Of a stretch of DNA of 64,000 bases, positions 54,115 to 63,592 are shown one piece after another (within the stretch, counting starts at the first letter, position 1; every line of letters begins with the position of its first letter). The stretch comes from Photobacterium sanguinicancri (GTDB taxonomy: Bacteria; Pseudomonadota; Gammaproteobacteria; Enterobacterales; Vibrionaceae): positions 2,418,001-2,482,000 of the forward strand of contig NZ_AP024850.1 of the NCBI RefSeq assembly GCF_024346675.1, written 5' to 3'. A program made the position numbers and the translations under genes. The notes beneath the pieces are model-generated. The model was not told the origin of the DNA, did not search any database, and saw nothing but the letters and a program-made list of their open reading frames with translations.

Positions 54115-55457
54115 GTAATATTATTCAGCCACGATTGCGCCGCCGAGTACTTGTTACCTCGGTTGCCATCATCGTTTTAATTACCTCTGCGCTTGCAGGG
54201 GTGATCAACCAACTTTATACCCAAAGTTATATTGCCGCTTATTCGTCTGACTTAGCCACACAAATGCCAATGGTCGTTGCTCAACTAAATCGAGCCGGCC
54301 TGATTAAAGACGTTGATAAGTGGATTCAGTCTATCGACCCATCAGAAACAGACTATATGTCTGTGCTCTGTAATCAAAAGTCTGAAACGGTTTGGTTATC
54401 AGATGATGCAAAAGATGCGAAGCTCATTAATATCTGTGAAGATGTGCCAGATGAGCTATTTGCCCCCAATCTCATTCAAAACAGTGAAGGTGTAAACTTC
54501 ATTGTCTCTAACTTTGGTACAGAGCATAAAGAAGATGGTAATACGTTCCGTCTTGTCGTATTACGTTCAGGCGATGATTATGCCTCTGCTTTATCTCAGC
54601 TTCATAAGCGCACCACATTTTATCTCGGCCTATTTGTACTGATTGCCGTTGCCTTTTTGATTGCCGCATTCCACTGGAGCTTCCAGCCATTACGAAAACT
54701 GGCAAACCAGCTTGATCAAATGACGGAATCAAAGCGTGAAGCCTTAGATCAAGATTACCCAATGGAGCTGCAAGAAGTCACATCGGCATTGAACCGTTTG
54801 ATCCGTATTACGGAAGATCAAAAGGGCCGTTATCGCCATGCGATGGATGATTTAGCACACAGCTTGAAAACCCGTTTAGCGGCAACGAATGCGCTGCTCG
54901 ATGATAAAGAACTAACGCGAGCCATGCTTAATCAGCGCGTAATGGAGCAAATCAGCCAAATGGATGAATTGGTTCAGTACCAACTAAAACGCGCGATGAT
55001 GGGCCAACAAGGCCTACAAAAAACCATGACAGAGCTAAAACCCACGCTTGATAGTTTCCAACGTTTATTAAGCAAAGTTTACGGCGATAAAGACGTTAAT
55101 CTTGTCTATAAGTTTAACCCCAATATGAAGCTGCCGATCAACCGTAATGACTTAATGGAGTTGCTGGGTAACTTATTAGAAAATGCCTACCGTTTCTGTA
55201 TTAGTACGGTACAGGTGAGCGTGAAAGAGCATGCAGATCACTACATCATTATTATTGAAGATGATGGCCCTGGTGTGAACGACCAGATGCGAGAAGCTAT
55301 TTTCCAACGCGGTGTACGTGCTGATCAGCTAAACCCAGGGCAAGGAATCGGTCTATCGGTTTGTCATGAATTAGTCGACAGTTACCAAGGCCGTATTCAT
55401 GTTCAAAAATCATCATTAGAAGGCGCGGCATTTATTATTCGTTTGCCTAAACACTAG
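54111..55457 (+). CDS. phoQ: PhoQ-like sensor histidine kinase
   Basis: A 448-residue kinase with two membrane helices (about 14-35 and 169-190), a periplasmic sensor (about 36-168) with an acidic patch near 109-117 (CEDVPDEL), and a HAMP. The dimerisation segment is DDLAHSLKTRLAATN with H250, as in PhoQ (THSLKTPLA). The ATP-binding domain has LLENAYRFC and EDDGPGV (G-Q-GIGL). It starts within the phoP stop codon, which implies tight coupling. The ligand is not proven; the acidic patch is shorter than the E. coli one. Confidence 0.88.
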   Translation: MSNIIQPRLRRRVLVTSVAIIVLITSALAGVINQLYTQSYIAAYSSDLATQMPMVVAQLNRAGLIKDVDKWIQSIDPSETDYMSVLCNQKSETVWLSDDAKDAKLINICEDVPDELFAPNLIQNSEGVNFIVSNFGTEHKEDGNTFRLVVLRSGDDYASALSQLHKRTTFYLGLFVLIAVAFLIAAFHWSFQPLRKLANQLDQMTESKREALDQDYPMELQEVTSALNRLIRITEDQKGRYRHAMDDLAHSLKTRLAATNALLDDKELTRAMLNQRVMEQISQMDELVQYQLKRAMMGQQGLQKTMTELKPTLDSFQRLLSKVYGDKDVNLVYKFNPNMKLPINRNDLMELLGNLLENAYRFCISTVQVSVKEHADHYIIIIEDDGPGVNDQMREAIFQRGVRADQLNPGQGIGLSVCHELVDSYQGRIHVQKSSLEGAAFIIRLPKH

Positions 55458-55506
55458 CGCTATAAGCATGAGCTAGGTACGCTTTAACACAGCCAATCAC
55501 AGGCAT

Positions 55507-55546
55507 AAAAAAACCGCCCTTCAATTTAATTTGGGGCGGTTTTTTC
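55507..55546. terminator. Bidirectional terminator between phoQ and fabV
   Basis: AAAAAACCGCCC / GGGCGGTTTTTT stem with a 14-base loop, flanked by A and T runs between convergent genes. Confidence 0.9.
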
Positions 55547-55568
55547 TTATCTCTAAATCAACAACAAG

Positions 55569-56771
55569 TTAGATGTCTTGAACATCGAACTCAACAAGCG
55601 TTGCAACATCAGCTTCGTAATCGATAGCATCGATACCAAAACCAAATAGCTTCAAGAAATCATCTTTGTATTCTTGGTAGTCAGCAACGTCGAATAAGTT
55701 TTCGTTCGTTACAGTAGACCATAGGTCACGACAGTGCTTTTGAATATCTTCACGTAGTTCCCAATCATCTAAGCGTAAACGGTTCTCTGCATCCACTTCT
55801 GGTGCTGTACCATCTTCTTTGTATAGACGTTGTGTGAACATGCGGTGAATTTGTTCCATACACCCTTCGTGTACGCCTTCTTCACGCATTTTCTTAAATA
55901 CCATTGCGATATACAGTGGCATAACAGGAATAGCTGAGCTTGCTTGCGTTACAACACTCTTAAGCACGGCTACGTTCGCTGAACCACCCGCCGTCGCTAA
56001 CTTAGTATTCAGTGCTGTCGCTGCACGATCAAGGTCCATCTTCGCTTTACCTAGCGCACCATGCCAGTAAATTGGCCAAGTGATCTCAGTACCGATGTAG
56101 CTGTAAGCAACCGTTTTACAACCGTCAGCTAGCACACCCGCTTCAGATAGTGCGTTGATCCATAGTTCCCAATCTTCGCCACCCATTACAGTCACGGTAT
56201 CAGCGACTTCTTGCTCTGTAGCTGGTTCAATGCTCGCTTCAATTAATACGTCTTTATTGGTATCAACTGCCGTTGCTGTGTACGTCTCACCCATAGGTTT
56301 CAACGTAGAGCGAATCACTTCACCTGTGTCTGGCATTTTACGTACTGGTGATGCTAGCGAGTAAACCACCATATCAATCTGACCAAGGTCTTCTTTGATC
56401 AAATCAATTGTTTTTTGTTTAGCTTCATGAGAGAAAGCATCGCCATTCAAGCTCTTAGAATAAAGACCTTCTTCTTTCGCTAGCTTGTCGAATGCTGCTG
56501 AGTTATACCAACCTGCTGTACCCGGCTTTTTCTCTGTACCCGCTTTTTCAAAGAACACACCAATCGTTGAAGCACCACCACCGAATGCCGCAGCAATGCG
56601 GGATGATAGGCCGTAACCACTTGAAGACCCCACAACAAGGACACGCTTAGGTGCATTTGCAATTGGACCTTGTGCTTTAGTGTAAGCAATTTGTTCTTTG
56701 ACGTTTTCTTCACAACCCACTGGGTGCGTTGTTGTACAAATAAATCCACGAATTCTAGGTTTGATGATCAT
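55569..56771 (-). CDS. fabV: Enoyl-ACP reductase FabV
   Basis: A 400-residue enzyme of the FabV type. [19 protein letters not shown] is the family start, [15 protein letters not shown] binds NADH, and the active-site Tyr and Lys are spaced by eight residues (Y235 and K244 in [12 protein letters not shown]), the hallmark of FabV. It performs the last reduction in each fatty-acid elongation cycle. FabV enzymes tolerate triclosan. ATG at 56771 with AAGGGAAG upstream is the start; a TTG six bases earlier is less likely. Confidence 0.97.
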   Translation of the reverse strand: MIIKPRIRGFICTTTHPVGCEENVKEQIAYTKAQGPIANAPKRVLVVGSSSGYGLSSRIAAAFGGGASTIGVFFEKAGTEKKPGTAGWYNSAAFDKLAKEEGLYSKSLNGDAFSHEAKQKTIDLIKEDLGQIDMVVYSLASPVRKMPDTGEVIRSTLKPMGETYTATAVDTNKDVLIEASIEPATEQEVADTVTVMGGEDWELWINALSEAGVLADGCKTVAYSYIGTEITWPIYWHGALGKAKMDLDRAATALNTKLATAGGSANVAVLKSVVTQASSAIPVMPLYIAMVFKKMREEGVHEGCMEQIHRMFTQRLYKEDGTAPEVDAENRLRLDDWELREDIQKHCRDLWSTVTNENLFDVADYQEYKDDFLKLFGFGIDAIDYEADVATLVEFDVQDI

Positions 56772-57018
56772 CTTCAACTTCCCTTACATAATTGCCAGTA
56801 AGGATAAAAGGTTACTGACTTTTTCGCATTACATTTATAGCCGAAATGGCTAAAAATCACAGTGGTTGGAGGTGTTATCGCAGCCATTTGACACTTTAAA
56901 TGCCTTTCAACACCTTAATATTAATGGCATGCACACTTCTTCGTACAGTTTACCATCAGGTTGAATTCTGTTTTTCACCTATGAAGATTGTTTAAATTAT
57001 CGCCTAATAACACGTATA
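56772..57018. other. fabV promoter region, no gene seen
   Basis: About 250 bases with no coding frame. GGCATTTAAAGTG and its partial inverted copy near 56895-56925 suggest some symmetry, but no known operator could be named. Confidence 0.35.
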
Positions 57019-57051
57019 GAAAAGCCGACTCATCGCTGAGTCGGCTTTTTC
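57019..57051 (-). terminator. Terminator of the dCache chemoreceptor gene
   Basis: GAAAAGCCGACTCA / TGAGTCGGCTTTTTC forms a long stem with a 4-base loop, about 45 bases after the chemoreceptor stop. T runs are present on both strands. Confidence 0.88.
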
Positions 57052-57093
57052 TAATCACGATACCGCGCTATTGCATCGTCACAATCCGTTAAG

Positions 57094-59178
57094 TTAGAAC
57101 TTAAAGTGGCTGATTTTTTCACTAACCGCATTGGTATAGCGAGAAACCTTCGTACATTCTTCTTGAGAAAGTTGAGCCCCTTCTCCGATCTCTTCGGCGG
57201 CATCATTGATTGCCACAATGCTACGATTCACTTCCTCCGTAACGGCGGCTTGTTCCTCAGCAGCACTGGCAATTTGATGAGCCATATCTTGGATCTTGCC
57301 GCTTTGTACGCTGACTTCATTTAAGGCTTTAACCGCATCTTCTGCATGAGACATACACAAGTTACTCAGCTCCCGATTCTTCTGCATCGTCGCTACCGCT
57401 TGCTTGCTGCTGCCACGTAAGCCATCAATCATAAGCTGGATCTCATCTGTTGAGTCAGATGTTTTCGTGGCTAGATTACGGACTTCATCCGCCACTACAG
57501 CAAAACCTCGTCCTTGCCCACCAGCACGAGCGGCTTCAATCGCAGCATTCAGTGCCAACAAATTCGTTTGCTCTGAAATATTACGTATCACCTCTAAGAT
57601 GCTGCCAATATCATTACTTTGTACTTCGAGTTGTTCAATCACTTCTGTTGCTTCAACAACGTTTTGTGCTAAGTCGCGTAGACCATTTGCGGTCGCTTCA
57701 ACCACATCTTGCCCTTGATTAACCGAACGCTGGGTCGATGTCACTGCATCCGCAGTTTCTTGTGCATTATCAGATACACTGTGAGCCGTTGACGACATTT
57801 CATTGGTTGCCGTTACAACTTGTTCAATCTCTTGTCGCTGAGCCAGAATATTCGTTTGCCCCTGCGATGCTACAGCGGCGGTGGCAGATACACTTTCTGT
57901 CAATGAACCGACTGACCCTGCGATATCACTGACAATACCGCGTACGTCGCCAATAAAGGTATTTAGGTGCTTGGCAAGCTGGCCTGTTTCATCCTTACGA
58001 TCGATATCAATAAATTGAGTAAGATCGCCCCCTGATTGCGTTAGCGCTTTCACTCTTGTGACCAGTACACTGATAGGCGCAACAATCGAGAGTGACACAA
58101 ACCACATTAGAATAAGCCCCAGCAAGCCCGCGATGGAACCCACAACCATTTGTCCTGTTAGGTTATCTGAGTATCGGGTAATCACCGTATCAACAATGGC
58201 TTGTGCATTCGCAAGCGCAATATCTTCAGGGACGATGACAATAACTTGCCACTGTGTTTGCGTCCCACTTGTTTCGAATCCAGCGGTCGCTATCAGATCA
58301 TTGCCATTCACTATAGTTTCGCCAACTTGACGAGACATTAATAAGTTCTTCAGTGATGTTGCTGATAGTTTTTTACCAATATTAGAAGGTTCTGCACTAT
58401 CAGCGCTGATCATTTCAGCAGCGCTCAGAATAACGACCCGAGACTGGCCATCTAATAAATTAGATGAAGTCGATTTCGCTAATGATTGTAAAAATGCGAG
58501 TGAATAATCAACCCCAAACATGCCGAGGAATTCTCCGTCACGCAGAATAGGCGCGACAAATGAACTCATTAACGTCGAGACACCTTGAATAGTGTAGCTT
58601 GCAGGATCAATAACACATGCCCTTTTCTTTTCCATTGGGCATAGATACCACTCTGAATCACGTACTCCTGTCGCATTTAAGTTATGATTGTAATAAGGAT
58701 AAGAAGCCTCTAATACAATATCACCTGATGGTGAGCGGTTATAATACGGGCTAAAAGAACCATTCGGTTGAGAATATCTGTCATTAATATAATCACGAGC
58801 TTGCCCGTTGAATTTATCGAACTCCCACGCTGAATAAATGCCAATGATATTTTCAGTGTTATTGATAGTATTACCAAGAAGGTTAATTAACCCCTCTCTT
58901 GTCATTTCAGGGTCTTTGCCACTAAATGACTGAGCATAATTAGCCGATATATCAATTGCTTCATTGAAAATGATATTGATTTTTTGAGCCTCAACTTCTG
59001 CGGAGAGGCTAAGCTTTTCAATTAAAACACTTTCAGCGTCTGTTAAAATTAACTCATCTAATTCATGAAGTAGGCTTTTACCACTAAAGTGGCTATAACC
59101 CACCATCGCTAATGTAACGGTAAGTAAACTCGCGCCACCAAACAACATTATGTGTTGTTTAATACTAGAGAATTGCAT
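57094..59178 (-). CDS. Membrane methyl-accepting chemotaxis protein with dCache sensor
   Basis: The 694-residue receptor has a first membrane helix (about 9-29), a double Cache sensor (about 35-330), a second helix (about 343-366), HAMP (about 367-420), and the long signalling hairpin with tip [19 protein letters not shown]. Methylation-type Glu/Gln pairs flank it. The sensor has GVRDSEWYLCP at the membrane-distal ligand site, which differs from the canonical amine-binding motif (the second Arg before WY is missing). Two close Cys (C180, C188) may form a disulphide. The attractant is therefore not predictable. The protein lacks a C-terminal CheR-binding pentapeptide. Confidence 0.92.
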   Translation of the reverse strand: MQFSSIKQHIMLFGGASLLTVTLAMVGYSHFSGKSLLHELDELILTDAESVLIEKLSLSAEVEAQKINIIFNEAIDISANYAQSFSGKDPEMTREGLINLLGNTINNTENIIGIYSAWEFDKFNGQARDYINDRYSQPNGSFSPYYNRSPSGDIVLEASYPYYNHNLNATGVRDSEWYLCPMEKKRACVIDPASYTIQGVSTLMSSFVAPILRDGEFLGMFGVDYSLAFLQSLAKSTSSNLLDGQSRVVILSAAEMISADSAEPSNIGKKLSATSLKNLLMSRQVGETIVNGNDLIATAGFETSGTQTQWQVIVIVPEDIALANAQAIVDTVITRYSDNLTGQMVVGSIAGLLGLILMWFVSLSIVAPISVLVTRVKALTQSGGDLTQFIDIDRKDETGQLAKHLNTFIGDVRGIVSDIAGSVGSLTESVSATAAVASQGQTNILAQRQEIEQVVTATNEMSSTAHSVSDNAQETADAVTSTQRSVNQGQDVVEATANGLRDLAQNVVEATEVIEQLEVQSNDIGSILEVIRNISEQTNLLALNAAIEAARAGGQGRGFAVVADEVRNLATKTSDSTDEIQLMIDGLRGSSKQAVATMQKNRELSNLCMSHAEDAVKALNEVSVQSGKIQDMAHQIASAAEEQAAVTEEVNRSIVAINDAAEEIGEGAQLSQEECTKVSRYTNAVSEKISHFKF

Positions 59179-59629
59179 ATAAATCCCTTTGCTACTTTTT
59201 ATTTTTCAAATAACCCTGATGAATAAATATTTGTATTTTTTATTTCAAGAGGAAATATAAAAACCTGTAATAAGTTAAATCCTCAGTAAAGAGGCATATA
59301 AAATAAAAGCAGAATTTTTCTTTATAAAAAAGCTAGCATATCGATATAGTGCAAACAAAACACTTTTGTCATATAAATTAATATGAGCTGATATTGACCC
59401 ACTTATACCAAGTGGAAATTAATAAGCGTTAACTACACGCATATGCCGAGTATTTAATGTTATTACCAGATAATCACATTGTTATTAATTGATAACGAGG
59501 TATGTTTATTTTTTTACATTTCAACTTCAAATGAAAAGATGATAGTAATCCTATCGTTTAATTACCGAGACTAAATTTTGCATAATACTTAAATACTATG
59601 CGCCACCTCTGATAAATACGTTATTAATA
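59179..59629. other. Chemoreceptor promoter region, no gene seen
   Basis: About 450 very AT-rich bases between the fadE end and the chemoreceptor start (both minus strand). No coding frame or strong hairpin besides the fadE terminator at its lower end. Confidence 0.4.
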
Positions 59630-59660
59630 TTAATAAAAAAGCCACGATACCGTGGCTTTT
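59630..59660 (-). terminator. Terminator of fadE
   Basis: Minus-strand stem AAAAGCCACG / CGTGGCTTTT (10 bp, 4-base loop) followed by TTATTAATA, 27 bases after the fadE stop. Confidence 0.92.
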
Positions 59661-59687
59661 ATTCTCAGTATTTCATCTCAACCTACT

Positions 59688-61964
59688 TTACGCAGCTTTA
59701 CCTGATTCAAGTGTAAGACGAGTAAACTCCTCTGATGCAAAATCATCAACCGAAATGGCACGGCGGCGAAGTGCATCAGCATGGTTCATCTTCTCGACAT
59801 CGTGCTCAGTGATAAGCCCTGATGCAAGAGCAAGCTCCAGCTTCTCACTCAGGGTCGCTTTACGAGGAATATCGCCAGCCTTAATCGCCTTGATCAATTT
59901 ACGATCGATATCTTTCACATCTTGAAGTGCAATAAATGCACGCTCCATAATTGCAATCGGGTCGCCATCTTTTTCACCGACATAACACAATTTGGTTAAG
60001 CGATCGCGATGCGCTCCTGGTGTCATAAGTAGCTGTGCAATTTCAATGGTCACTTCATCTTTTGGCGCTTGGTAGCGAATACCCAACGGGAACAATAAAG
60101 TACGTAATAAACGACCAACCCCTTTACGCGGGAAGTTGTTCATTACCTCATCAAACGCGACACCACACTTATGCAAACAATGCTGAAGCGCATAGTGCAC
60201 CATCGGTAAATCAGTTTGCTGACGGCCTTCATCTTCGAAGCGCTTAAGTGTTGCTGATGCTAGATACAGATGACTCAACACATCACCCAAACGCGCCGAT
60301 ACTAACTCTCTACGCTTCAGCTCACCACCAAGACTCAACATAGAGAAGTCCGCTGCAACAGCGAGTGCACGGCTCATTCGAGATAGATGGCGATAGTATT
60401 CCGCCGTTTCACCACTAACTGGCGCTTTATTAAAACGCGAGCCAGTAAAGGCATTCAGCAAGGATTTAGAGACATTACCAATCGCAAAGCTGATGTGTTT
60501 ACCTAATAAGGCATCAAATTCTTTTGCCCCTTGCTCTGCATCAGGGTTAGCGGCAGCTTCCATTTCACTCAAGACAAAGGGATGACAACGAGTAGCCCCT
60601 TGACCAAAGATCATCAGGTTACGGGTAAGGATATTGGCACCCTCAACGGTGATAGCAACTGGCATACCGAAGTAATGATGGCCGAGGTAATTCTTAGGTC
60701 CCATTTGGATCGCACGACCAGCATGGATATCCATCGAGTCATTAAGAATCGTACGTGCCATTTCCGTCATATGGTACTTAGCAATGGCTGTCACAATGCC
60801 CGGTTTTTCTCCTTGATCGAGCGACGTTGTCGTCAAGGTGCGAGATGCTTCAAGCATGTAAGTAAAGCCACCAATACGGCCCATTGCCTGAGCAACACCT
60901 TCAAAATTACCAATCGACATGCCAAATTGCTTACGAACATATGCGTAAGCGCCTGTGGTACGAGCCGTCATATGCCCTACCGCAGCGCCGAGTGCTGGCA
61001 ATGAAATACCACGACCAGCAGACAGGCATTCCACCAGCATACGCCAACCACGACCAGCAAAATCTTGGCCGCCGATAATCCAGTCCATAGGAATAAATAC
61101 ATCGTTACCACGTGTAGGACCGTTCATGAAGGCCATATTAAGCGGATCATGACGCATACCAACTTCGACCCCCGGATGGTCAGTTGGGATCAATGCACAA
61201 GTGATACCTAAGTCAGCTTTATCGCCCAACAAGCCTTCAGGGTCTTGCAACTTAAATGCAAGACCAAGCACGGTAGAAACAGGAGCAAGCGTGATATAAC
61301 GCTTATCCCAGTTTAATTGAATACCCAACACTTGTTCGCCTTGGTAGTCACCGTAGCAAACCACACCTTGATCAGGAATACCGCCAGCATCCGAGCCAGC
61401 CTCTGGACCGGTTAGCGCGAAACATGGAATATCATCACCATTTGATAGGCGCGGTAACCAATAGTCTTTTTGCTCTTGCGTACCGTAATGTGAGAGCAAT
61501 TCACCAGGACCTAACGAATTAGGTACCATGACACACACCGCCGCACTCAAACTACGCGTTGCGATTCGAGTCACTATGGTAGAGTTTGCTAACGCCGAGA
61601 AGTCCATCCCACCATATTCTTTACCAATAATTAGTGATAAGAATTTCTCTTTGCGCAGGTATTCCCACACTTCTGGTGGTAAGTCTCGGTCTTCTTGTAC
61701 AATTTTGTAGTCATCTAGCATCGCCAACAAGGTTTCAAGCTTGGTGTCGATAAATGTTTGCTCTTCATCCGTGAGCTGAGGTTTTGGGTAATTCAGTAAC
61801 GTATTCCACTCAGGGGAACCGCCAAAGAGTTCACCATCCCACCAAACACTACCCGCTTCCATCGCTTGTCGCTCGGTATCCGATAGTGGAGGTAGCACTT
61901 TCTTAAACATCTTAAAAGCGGGCTCACTGAGATAGCGTTGACGCAAATTTGTTAAAGTGCTCAT
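59688..61964 (-). CDS. fadE: Acyl-CoA dehydrogenase FadE
   Basis: A 758-residue flavoprotein for the first step of fatty-acid beta-oxidation. The acyl-CoA dehydrogenase core has CFALTGPEAGSDAGG (flavin and substrate binding), NWDKRYITLAPVS, and the active Glu in TVEGANILTRNLMIFGQGA. The C-terminal DUF1974 part (about 470-755) is special to FadE. It is shorter than E. coli FadE at the N-terminus, which lacks the usual membrane helices. AGGACC precedes the ATG. A PsrA-like regulator lies directly upstream on the same strand, 62 bases away. Confidence 0.95.
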   Translation of the reverse strand: MSTLTNLRQRYLSEPAFKMFKKVLPPLSDTERQAMEAGSVWWDGELFGGSPEWNTLLNYPKPQLTDEEQTFIDTKLETLLAMLDDYKIVQEDRDLPPEVWEYLRKEKFLSLIIGKEYGGMDFSALANSTIVTRIATRSLSAAVCVMVPNSLGPGELLSHYGTQEQKDYWLPRLSNGDDIPCFALTGPEAGSDAGGIPDQGVVCYGDYQGEQVLGIQLNWDKRYITLAPVSTVLGLAFKLQDPEGLLGDKADLGITCALIPTDHPGVEVGMRHDPLNMAFMNGPTRGNDVFIPMDWIIGGQDFAGRGWRMLVECLSAGRGISLPALGAAVGHMTARTTGAYAYVRKQFGMSIGNFEGVAQAMGRIGGFTYMLEASRTLTTTSLDQGEKPGIVTAIAKYHMTEMARTILNDSMDIHAGRAIQMGPKNYLGHHYFGMPVAITVEGANILTRNLMIFGQGATRCHPFVLSEMEAAANPDAEQGAKEFDALLGKHISFAIGNVSKSLLNAFTGSRFNKAPVSGETAEYYRHLSRMSRALAVAADFSMLSLGGELKRRELVSARLGDVLSHLYLASATLKRFEDEGRQQTDLPMVHYALQHCLHKCGVAFDEVMNNFPRKGVGRLLRTLLFPLGIRYQAPKDEVTIEIAQLLMTPGAHRDRLTKLCYVGEKDGDPIAIMERAFIALQDVKDIDRKLIKAIKAGDIPRKATLSEKLELALASGLITEHDVEKMNHADALRRRAISVDDFASEEFTRLTLESGKAA

Positions 61965-62026
61965 TTTTCAGGTCCTTTTGTTTCATTTATCGATAATCGA
62001 CTATTTTTGTTATATCTATGTAGGCA

Positions 62027-62701
62027 TTACAGAGTTCCGTTTTGCTCATCACTCACAAGTAACAAGCTTTGTTCAATAGGTGCTGCGACGCCTGCCGCCA
62101 AATATGGCACCAAGCTATCAATAAGATCTGCGGTTGTTACTTTGCGAGCGAAATCATTTTCTGCAATTTGACGAAGCGCGGTACTCGACGCCATAGTGAA
62201 TACTGATGCCCCGAGGGTAAAGTGCAAACGCCAAAATAAAGTTTCAGGATCCAGAGAGGGGTTGGCGCGGCACACTGCACTCGTGAACAAATTTAAGGCT
62301 TCTTTATAATGCGTAATCATGAACCAGCGTAAATGACCTTGCACATCGGTATAGCCTCGGCCAATTAACGACATGAAATTACTCGCACCGTATGGGCGAA
62401 AATCGTCTAGCTGAACCAAAGGACGCTTGATGCAATGAAATACATCTTCCATGGTGATTTCATCACGAGAATGAAGCGATTCAAGCTCTTCTATCAAGAC
62501 AGGGACAAATTGCTCTAAATAGCGATCAAGCACCGCGCGAATAAGGGTTTTCTTATCACCGTAGTGATAGTTCACCGATGCGAGATTAACACCTGCTTTA
62601 CTGGTGATAGTACGTAACGAGGTTTCATTAAAACCATGCTCCGCAAACAGCAGTTCAGCGGCATCCAGAATTCGCCCTTTTGTTTCTCCTTTCACTGCCA
62701 T
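62027..62701 (-). CDS. PsrA-like TetR-family regulator of fatty acid genes
   Basis: A 224-residue TetR protein. The helix-turn-helix (about 23-50) reads SLRTITSKAGVNLASVNYHYGDKKTL. The C-terminal ligand domain (about 70-210) is like that of PsrA, which senses long-chain acyl-CoA and controls fad genes in Shewanella, Vibrio-like bacteria and Pseudomonas. Position before fadE supports this role. ATG at 62701 with AGGTGA six bases upstream is better placed than ATG at 62707, which touches the ribosome site. Confidence 0.85.
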   Translation of the reverse strand: MAVKGETKGRILDAAELLFAEHGFNETSLRTITSKAGVNLASVNYHYGDKKTLIRAVLDRYLEQFVPVLIEELESLHSRDEITMEDVFHCIKRPLVQLDDFRPYGASNFMSLIGRGYTDVQGHLRWFMITHYKEALNLFTSAVCRANPSLDPETLFWRLHFTLGASVFTMASSTALRQIAENDFARKVTTADLIDSLVPYLAAGVAAPIEQSLLLVSDEQNGTL

Positions 62702-62714
62702 TTTCATTCACCTG

Positions 62715-62772
62715 TATTAAACACATGTTTGAACTTTACATCTCATCATGTTTTTTAACAAGTATTAAACAC
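62715..62772. promoter_or_regulatory. Candidate operator region of the PsrA-like gene
   Basis: TTAAACACATGTTTGA (62717-62732) is a near-palindrome of AAAC-N-GTTT form, as in PsrA sites. TATTAAACAC occurs twice (62715-62724 and 62763-62772), 48 bases apart. Both are directly upstream of the regulator start and would suit autoregulation. Confidence 0.45.
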
Positions 62773-62989
62773 TTGATATCGGCTCTCGCGTTCACAATTC
62801 CAATGATACCTAATGCACATACTGCTGATTATAAGATACTTCAATAGGTTCAAACTTAGAGGTAGAGAGCATTGCGAAGGGGTAGCTAGAATATTCGAAC
62901 CAAAAGAGATGAGTAAAAACAGTAAGGGAATAAAAGGAGTAAATATTTTGTGGAAATAATGGGAACATTTTGCACATTGGCAGGTCTTA

Positions 62990-63060
62990 TATAATGCCAC
63001 TGCTTTTTCTTAGAAGATATTCTTCAAAGCCTGTTCACTGCTATGAACAGGCTTTCTTTC
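62990..63060 (+). ncRNA. Possible short transcript with its own promoter and terminator
   Basis: On the plus strand a perfect TATAAT (62990-62995) has TTTTGC 16 bases before it. A 12-bp perfect hairpin AAAGCCTGTTCA / TGAACAGGCTTT (63026-63037 with 63044-63055) followed by CTTTCGTTTT comes about 25 bases after the expected start. No plus-strand gene is near. The unit would be about 60 bases long. The hairpin may instead just end the minus-strand receiver gene. Confidence 0.25.
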
Positions 63061-63099
63061 GTTTTGAACACAAGATGATACCTTGTGCCTGTCACGTGA

Positions 63100-63573
63100 T
63101 TAGCTCAGCCGCCTGAATACCACTGTATTATCAAGAATATCGGTCCACTGTTGGTAATCTAAGCCCGTATCAAATACATACTCTGTAATCAGCGAACGTG
63201 CCGTTGTAAGCAGCACATCGGCTTTCCATGGCTTTTCAAAGTAACTCTCGATTCGCGCTCGGTTAATTGCCGCTATGGTATCTTGATGCGTAGCTTGCCC
63301 TGTCAATAGTACCTTTTTCGTTGTACGAAAACGGGCATCTTGAGAAATTTCAGTCAGTAACTCCACCCCAGTTTTACCTGGCATAACATGATCTGAAATC
63401 ACAAGTGCAATATATTCACCCTCGGCATCCAGTTCATCCATGAGATCTAGCGCTTCATCCGCAGATTCACAATCCTCCACATGAAAGTAATCATTTAGTG
63501 GTGCGAGATCTTTCAGTACAGCGCTTAATACTTCCCTTTGGTCATCCACACAGATGATGTTCAACTTTTCCAT
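63100..63573 (-). CDS. Receiver-domain response regulator
   Basis: A 157-residue protein that is mostly one receiver domain (1-125). IICVDDQREVL gives the acidic pair, D61 in VISDHVMPG is the phosphorylation site, and EKPWKADVL has the conserved Lys. The 30-residue tail has no DNA-binding or enzyme domain. The VISDHVMPGKTGVELL pattern is like receivers of RpfG or VieA type proteins, but without the output domain. It lies 19 bases after the histidine kinase gene, so the two form a pair; how the signal goes on is not visible. Confidence 0.88.
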   Translation of the reverse strand: MEKLNIICVDDQREVLSAVLKDLAPLNDYFHVEDCESADEALDLMDELDAEGEYIALVISDHVMPGKTGVELLTEISQDARFRTTKKVLLTGQATHQDTIAAINRARIESYFEKPWKADVLLTTARSLITEYVFDTGLDYQQWTDILDNTVVFRRLS

Positions 63574-63592
63574 AACCGTTCCTTACAAATTG

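Noticed and set aside
62755..63000. 81-codon minus-strand frame upstream of the TetR gene
   Set aside because: No ribosome site, odd composition, and it covers the regulator's promoter and operator repeats; not a convincing gene.
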